Below the pieces are notes generated by a model, which was given only the letters and a program-made list of their open reading frames with translations, made no database searches and had not been told where the DNA came from. Position numbers and translations under genes: made by a program. 64,000 nucleotides of DNA, from the NCBI RefSeq assembly GCF_001039355.2, contig NW_019775518.1:184947-248946 (forward strand), read 5' to 3'. Of the stretch, positions 58,028 through 64,000 are shown piece after piece (positions within the stretch are counted from its first letter, which is position 1; the number at the start of each line of letters is the position of its first letter). This DNA is from Lingula anatina. Lineage: Eukaryota; Brachiopoda; Lingulata; Lingulida; Lingulidae.

Positions 58028-58304
58028 CTCATCAACTCAGAGGTAAAATAGACAAAAGGATGACAAGGGTGGTTTTCCTTCCATTAAACCCCAGCAGACC
58101 CCTCACGCACACACACACACACACACACACACAAGAACTAAGAAAAAGATGAGGGAGGGACGATTATAAAATAGCAGTTTGAAACATACGAGTAACTTTG
58201 GTCTCTTGGAAGCACACGATGTCAGCATCTAAATCATCTATCACTTTCTTCAGGGGGGATTTCGTTGCTCGAATACCATTGATGTTCCACGTTATGATCT
58301 TCAT
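54771..58304 (-). CDS. APEX2: AP endonuclease 2 (580 aa)
   Basis: Six exons in phase: 58304-58190, 57685-57602, 57389-57200, 56891-56745, 56365-56293, 55904-54771. APE2 is a nuclear (and partly mitochondrial) exonuclease III-family enzyme that trims 3' ends and excises abasic sites, and it supports ATR-Chk1 signalling. Catalytic features: WNINGI (Asn7/Asn9), Glu34 in FQETKV, Asp186 and Asn188 in GDLN, and His305 in GSDHCPV. The C-terminal half has two PCNA-binding PIP boxes, QQKLSEFF (337-344) and QSSLMNFF (420-427), a Ser/Gln-rich segment with five SQ dipeptides (about 459-507), and a GRF zinc finger with ligands Cys525, His528, Cys550 or Cys551, and Cys565, which binds single-stranded DNA in the family. 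Longer than human (518 aa), mostly in the linker. The frame stays open upstream to an ATG at 58481. Tail to tail with MTMR14, head to head with the LAP2-like gene. Confidence 0.97.
57987..58132. repeat. GA and CA microsatellites in APEX2 intron 1
   Basis: A GA repeat at about 57987-58028 and a CA repeat at about 58107-58132, both in the intron between APEX2 exons 1 and 2. Confidence 0.9.
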
Positions 58305-58530
58305 GTCTTCTTTATGGCTCGGAGATTGAAAAGCAGAACGAAAGTGTGGGAAAAAAACCCATTTTTGTAACAAGGAATTTGATTGGGCTTCTGAAATCAA
58401 TCGTCTGAGATTCAGCCAATGACTGTCTAGCAATTTATTCCGCCCGTAAAGTGTACACAACGTGTTGTAGTTGAGTAACATAAATCTACCGGTGGATTCC
58501 AGACGAGTTTGCGCGGAAATTTAGAAAAAA
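58305..58530. promoter_or_regulatory. Divergent promoter between APEX2 and the LAP2-like gene
   Basis: The start codons are 226 bases apart. Two CCAAT boxes are present, one per strand: ATTGG at 58382-58386 and CCAAT at 58416-58420. TTTGCGCGGAAA at 58508-58519 resembles an E2F site. No TATA box. E2F plus CCAAT control would suit a DNA-repair gene and a nuclear-envelope gene used in cycling cells, but this is inference. Confidence 0.6.
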
Positions 58531-58734
58531 ATGGATCCTAATTCATTAACAAAAGAGAAACTGAGGCAAGAATTGAAACTGAATGACATAGAACTTCCTG
58601 GACCGGACGCTAAAAAGGATGTCTACGTGGAATTGTACCGCAAGCATCTGTTGAAAACGGTGCAGGACTCGCCGTTAACCGAGTTTTCGAGCGATGAGGA
58701 GTTCGAAATCGTCAATCAGAAACTGAAGATCAAT
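58531..58734 (+). CDS. TMPO: LAP2/thymopoietin-like protein, first exon (68 codons, gene continues past the window)
   Basis: The exon starts at ATG 58531 and ends phase 0 before gtgagt at 58735. The 68 residues match the N-terminal LEM-like domain of lamina-associated polypeptide 2: LTKEKLRQELKLNDIELP, then KKDVYVELYRKHL, followed by the acidic FSSDEEFE that also follows this domain in vertebrate LAP2. In vertebrates the LEM-like domain binds DNA, and a second LEM domain binds the chromatin protein BAF at the inner nuclear membrane. No later exon is recognised in the remaining 5.3 kb, so the LEM domain, lamin-binding region and membrane segment must lie beyond the window or in exons I missed. 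Another LEM-family member remains possible. Confidence 0.78.
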
Positions 58735-61700
58735 GTGAGTAGTACTTTCTTGCATTTAGAATTTGAGCACACCTTCAGCAAGTGGAATATTTTACTCGCC
58801 TGTTTGCCTAGTATTCTGATCCTTGTTAGATGCAGCTGAATCTGATTTTTATTGATTTTTCAAACAAAATTATCATATTTTTAGCAGCAGTAATTTCTTC
58901 CTTTCGTTTTTTGAATATGCATCAATTCAGCACAAAGCATTATAGTCACATGATGCAGTCGATATGTCAGCTTGCAAATAAATGTACACTTTTGAGATGC
59001 ATTAGGTTAGAAAATGCGCTTGAAAGCTCATGATACCAGAATATCGTGGAAATGTCCAGAGTACTACGTACTACTTGTACTACTACTGTAGGTTGGCATT
59101 TATCTCCACCTGTTAGAATTTTCACCTGTTAGCATTACTTTAATGTGTACTGTTTGGCATCAAACACTAAGAAGTGTGAAGAAGTTCAAAGTGAAAGTGG
59201 CCTTTGTGTAAACTGTAATTCATTAAAAAGGCAGTAGATCAGTATATAAAACACTTGTGTTTACTTTGCACACTGCATAAAAGAACACAGCAAATATAGA
59301 CTGTGAGTAATGCAGTTATTTAGAAGAAATGTCCAGACAAGATTGAACAGGTGCTGGATGAAAAATACACATGGCAGAGAAGGGCACTGGTATGGTGTCA
59401 ATCATTCCCAACTTGTCTCTGTTGCCTGGGCTGTTTATTGATACACTCTCATGATGCCATGGAAACTTGTGGGAATAAGAATGCCCAGTTGCTGTGAAAA
59501 TATAGTACAGATGTATATATGTGAATTAAAAGTTGCAGAGAAATCAGCATTTGATAAATGACGTGTGTTAAGTATGGGATTAAAAATTAAATGCATTTTT
59601 AAAATTAATTTTGTATTTTCTTGACATATTAGAAAATTACTTTGAACTAGGGCAAGTTGTTTTAATGATTTAAAAATATTTCTTTTGACATAATCACAGG
59701 TGTTATAAGTAAGCTCAGCCTCAAGTGTGGCCCAGAGTAATGAAATGGTAGATCATGTGTTCCAGTTAAGACCTCATGTTGACATAGGGCGTTTACACTT
59801 CAGCTTTCAGTTTTGAGAAATTTCTCGTATCATGTAAGCACACCTCAGTATCGGTATATTGAACACATGTGTAGATATTCCACCTCAAGAAAGATACAGG
59901 GCTATAAACTGGATTTTTCTGGGCAATTAAAAGGTGTTTATGTTTTAAACAACTTTTTAAAGCCTTTTGAGACATTTCTGCTGTTCATTTCTTTGCTTTG
60001 AGGAGAACTTTTGTTTATATGTTTATATAACTCTTGCCACGGCCCAGCATAAACTTTCTACTGGAGTTAAATGGAAGCCATTACTGTTGAGAAAGCCAAC
60101 AGTCCTTTGTAGTTTGTACATAATGGGTTGCATTTCAATTTAATGCTGGGTGACTTTGCTTGCAACCCTTATAATAGCCAGAATTATAGAGTTGAGCCGG
60201 ACTATAGGTAATTCAGGAAAAAGGGAAAATTGTTGTAAGCAGTAGGCAAGAATAGCCAATTGTTACCACAGCTAGTCTGTTTCAATTAAAATTCTCCCAG
60301 GAGTAAATTGTGTGTAAAAGCGATAAAATGTGAGCAGTCATTTTTTCTCCCTGTCGGGATTGCTATATATTTTTTATCTTACTTTGCCAAACTATTAATA
60401 TCCTGATAGTATCAGGATTTAAAAAAAAAAAAGGGTATGTTACCTAATGTGTGATAACACTTGTATTAAACCTATAGAATGGTAGCATAAACTGTTAAAT
60501 CTTTTAAAAAGTTCTTTCATTTGGAGAGGTACATGTATACTGTTCTGTACCTAGACCACAGCTAGAGCATGAGACCATTAGCTTATCAGCTAAGTGTGCC
60601 TTGGTGTTGAGATAAACAGTCTATCAGGTTATTAAAACTGTCAGGAATGTTTGTGTTACAAATTGCCCTCATCTTGTTGTTAATTGTTAAGTAATCGCTT
60701 TGGGGAGGAGCTGTTCACTTAAATGGAGTGTTTAATTAACTTGTGAATTTAATATGTAACACTTGTTCAGTTAAAAAAAATTATGGTACATGTAACAGTG
60801 TGAGGCATAGTGTTTCCATCATAGTCATTACCCCTATGATTTACTGNTATTAAAAAAAAATGAAGCAAAGATAGGCCTATGCTTCCTACTACCAAAGCTA
60901 AAAAAGTAATTTCGGTCGATGCCATTTTGTCTACTTCGACTCACACGTAGCAACCAACTATCGGGCGGCCTGTCCGACCTTCAGTCCACCAAATACCACG
61001 ACGCTCTTGTCGACCCTTTTTTTCGCTACAAAAAAACCTGGTATGTGCTGCTTTGGACAGAATATCACTGAAATTTTCCGGGCGCGGCCAGCCTTTCGGA
61101 TTTTTTTTTTTTTTTTTTTTTGGAGAACGGACGAAAATCGGTGCGCGCGAAGGATGTCATCCATAAAAATAAAAAAGTGCGGCCTTACAGGATAAAAAAA
61201 TACACTAGTTCAGATATATTGGTAAAACTGGAAAGGTCCATTTGCCTCACCTGAAACAATATTATACTGCACTATTTACACAAACACAATATTATACTGA
61301 ACACCTGTCCTTTCTGTTTGTTTTAAGCCTCTATAAACACGCCATCTTTGGATATTTCCAGTCAATTAAATAAAGTGCAGATCTGAAATAGATGTCTAAA
61401 TCTATAAACTGGGGGTCATGGCAACTGTAGAGTCACACCCCATCACTATGGTGATTTGCAACACAAATGTCAGTCAGAATGGCTTTCTGGCATTTATCAA
61501 GACAGTAGGGCAAATGTCTTTAGAGGAGTTCACATAATGATGCCTAGTAGGGTGTTCATTAAAAATGGTCTTTAGCCCGGTGTGTAACTCCTCTTGTAGG
61601 TTATTGACCTTTTTCTTTTTATAATACCATGAATGTCACTTGCAAATTGGTATTAGAAATCAATATATGTTGGAGTCAAGGCAATCTTTTTCTAGATTGC

Positions 61701-63626
61701 GTCAAAATTTTACATCTCTTTTTGAGTTGTCTTTGTATTGATTCTTCTTTGTTTGTGCACAGTGTGCATGTACATGTATGGATTTTACTTTGATGTTTTA
61801 ACAGTGATGAAAAAAGTAAGACATACTGTTGACTTACAAGTAGCAGCTTTGTCTCTGTATATACATAGCATCTTTTCATCTCTAAAGTTCAATACGTTAT
61901 GGAAATTGGGATATTGGAAAAGTAGAATGTTAGACTTTATATTGAGTAGTAATTTAGGGAAATTTTCACTGTCAACACACTGGTAGGTATCACATAATAG
62001 GCCCCTCTTGTGAGTGAAGAAGACACAAAGTTCATCACAGATAATTTCAAGGATCAGTTGTTTATAATGCATTATAACAACTCAACAAGACAAATGAAGC
62101 TGTTTATATCCATGTGCCAATATACCAGGGTGAAGGTTTAATTTGGTCCAAGCCCTGACATCACTGTAATTAAGATTTTGCCCAGTAACCCAGATAGAGA
62201 CTGGGCAACTGATCTGTTTATTGGAATGTGTACGTGATCTATGCTTACGTATATATTTATGGATAGTGTAGCCTGAATGAAGTTGCCAGTGACTTGGTGT
62301 TTGCACTACAGAAACCTGAGATAACTCCTCACCTGGTTTAAAGAGGAGGGTAAATGCTGTGTAAACACGACCAGGAGCCCAAACAACTGGTCACTGATAC
62401 TGGTAACTTAAAACTGATCTCCTCAGCTCTGTTGGCAAGTTCATACCAGAGTCAACTTAAGCCATGTTAACCACGAAAAATTATACAAATAAGATTAATG
62501 AAATAAATGAATGTTAAATGCATTCTGAAAGCATCTCAACAGTACCATTACAAAGAAAAGGTGTGTTCTATATTTATAATAATACTGTACATCCTATTAA
62601 TTTCTTTACCACAAACCAATGAACAGCTGATCACCTGTTGTGAATGCGACTTATATAGTCAGATCCCAGGGTTTGGATTATAAACTGTGTATTGCTTTAA
62701 ATTAAAAAAAAATATTATTCATTAGTTCAAGGGATTTTTTACAAGACTATAACCTGACATCATGTGCTCAGGTATGTTATCTCTACATTGTAATTTACAC
62801 AATAAATATTTACATGTATTTCCCTCAGTTAATCCTAAGTTAGGTAAGTTGAAGCTAGCTTGTCAAGTTACACTGGCATTTCTATATATTGATACAGTCT
62901 AATGATCATTGGTGTGGTAACATGGCACGATACTTACTGGAGACCCATTTATGCTTAAACTATGTGAAGCACAATATCTGAATATAATTTTGAAGTATGC
63001 TCAGGATGAAATGTCTACTATTGAATTTCAGATGTATACATGGATTTAGTTACTTAGGATTAAGGGAAATAATCCCCCTCTCTGCATCTCACTGTATATG
63101 GGTATTGTAAATAACCTCAATTTATGTAAGGTGATCATATTTCTTCTGACAGAAACCCAGGGGGTGGGTTGCTTATTGACTACTGCATCCACAGGTAGAA
63201 TGGGTATTGTGCACCCTGTTGATCATGACTTTCACCCCATTTCCATAGATTTTTAGATCGGCCTATCCCTGTGGGGAGTCTCACTAGATTACTGTCAGCT
63301 TGGCCGGCTTAAGCGTCTGTCCTGCCTACTAAAAGCTGTAAGGGGGTAATTAACTATGGTGCCCGCTCGGCTGACTGCAATTTAGCGTGAACCCCCAGGT
63401 AGTTAGGTCGATCTAAAACTTAATCTTTAGATCGATCTAAATCTCTGGGAAAGCACCCTTTGTCTCCGTGGTTCTAGGCGGAGGGTAATGACCCAACTTG
63501 CAGTATTAGTTACCATTTACAGTGGATGCTCAAAATGTTTTATTGGGAAAGCAGGGTATTTGTTTAAAATGTAGGGCTGTCCATAATTTAGGACCTCTGA
63601 CAATTATGGTTTATGGATTATGCTAT

Positions 63627-63662
<36 letters not shown>

Positions 63663-64000
63663 TCTGTCTCCTGTTACAAGAATGTTGTCTGTTAATTTTC
63701 TGACATTTTGTAGTTTCCATGTAAGTATTATTTGTAGAAATTGTGCAGGATAACTATTACTCCTAATTTTTTTTTACTATACTTTACCTCATATTTTCTA
63801 CAACTATAGACGCTGAAATTTATTAAGGATTATTAAACATTCATTCATTTCAAAACATTTATTTATAGTCATTACTCTTATGTCAGATTTTTATTTCAAA
63901 AAGTATCTCTGTTTACATTTAGAAATAGTAGAAGAAGCCTACTTCATTTGCACACTGCCTAGTCCAAATTGAAAACCGCCAAATAAAAGTTCAACCCCAA
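58735..64000 (+). other. First intron of the LAP2-like gene, no exon recognised
   Basis: AT-rich sequence with no recognised exon, one ambiguous base (60847), a run of T near 61101-61121, an ATTT microsatellite (63625-63660) and the inverted-repeat element at 63251-63418. Assigned to the intron only because the exon at 58531-58734 ends in a strong donor and no downstream partner is found here. Confidence 0.55.
63251..63418. mobile_element. Inverted-repeat element related to 6272-6461, copy 2
   Basis: The left end TTTTAGATCGGCCTA is mirrored by TAGTTAGGTCGATCTAAAA at the right. Inside, CGGCTTAAGCGTCTGTCCTG, CCTACT and AGGGGGTAATTAACTA correspond to GCGGCTTAGGGTCTGTCACG, CCTACT and AGGGGGTAACTAATTA of the 6272 copy, and TGACTGCAATTTAGCGTG to TTGATTGCAATTTAGTGAG. 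More diverged than copy 1. Confidence 0.65.

Noticed and set aside
1-64000. CRISPR arrays, operons, tRNA or rRNA genes, viral or reverse-transcriptase genes
   Set aside because: None seen. Repeats are microsatellites or inverted-repeat elements, genes are intron-bearing and animal-type, and no RNA gene structure was recognised by eye; a tRNAscan or Rfam search would be needed to exclude small RNAs.

Overview
This is a window of animal nuclear DNA: AT-rich, intron-bearing, full of microsatellites and short inverted-repeat transposons, with four isolated single-base ambiguities and one 104-base assembly gap. Every protein-coding gene I could assemble has GT-AG introns and its best match in animal protein families. 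Repeat texture and gene structure suggest a marine invertebrate, probably a spiralian (mollusc, brachiopod or annelid), but the exact group is a guess.

Layout. Positions 1 to about 16.9 kb hold no gene I can support, only dispersed inverted-repeat elements and simple repeats. A small gene of unknown function lies on the minus strand at 17.2-18.3 kb behind a CCAAT/CRE promoter, next to a 1.4-kb terminal-inverted-repeat element (18.9-20.3 kb). A tandem array of three nicotinamide/amine N-methyltransferase-like genes follows (20.8-29.5 kb, minus). Then come a short-chain dehydrogenase resembling 15-hydroxyprostaglandin dehydrogenase with an added N-terminal membrane segment (30.7-36.1 kb, plus), TRMU, the mitochondrial tRNA 2-thiouridylase (36.8-40.4 kb, minus), MTMR14, a myotubularin-related phosphoinositide phosphatase (40.6-53.7 kb, plus), APEX2, AP endonuclease 2 (54.8-58.3 kb, minus), and the first exon of a LAP2/thymopoietin-like LEM-domain gene (58.5 kb, plus), whose first intron runs off the right edge.

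The last five genes alternate in orientation. Two compact divergent promoters (TRMU/MTMR14 and APEX2/LAP2-like) alternate with two tail-to-tail junctions. The exon models were built by hand; in each complete model reading phase is kept across every junction, apart from the duplicated block of MTMR14.

Most interesting points: (1) eight consecutive MTMR14 exons occur twice in tandem; all 18 coding differences I counted are synonymous, and the block is not a multiple of three, so both copies cannot be read in one mRNA. This is probably two haplotypes placed in series, otherwise a very young duplication. (2) The TRMU exon 2 splice acceptor plus the first part of the exon is triplicated in 84/85-bp units, giving one normal, one in-frame and one frameshifting acceptor. 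(3) A small inverted-repeat transposon supplies the last four codons and the stop of one methyltransferase copy. (4) The orphan gene at 17-18 kb. (5) Several inverted-repeat element families occur in two or three copies inside introns and intergenic DNA.
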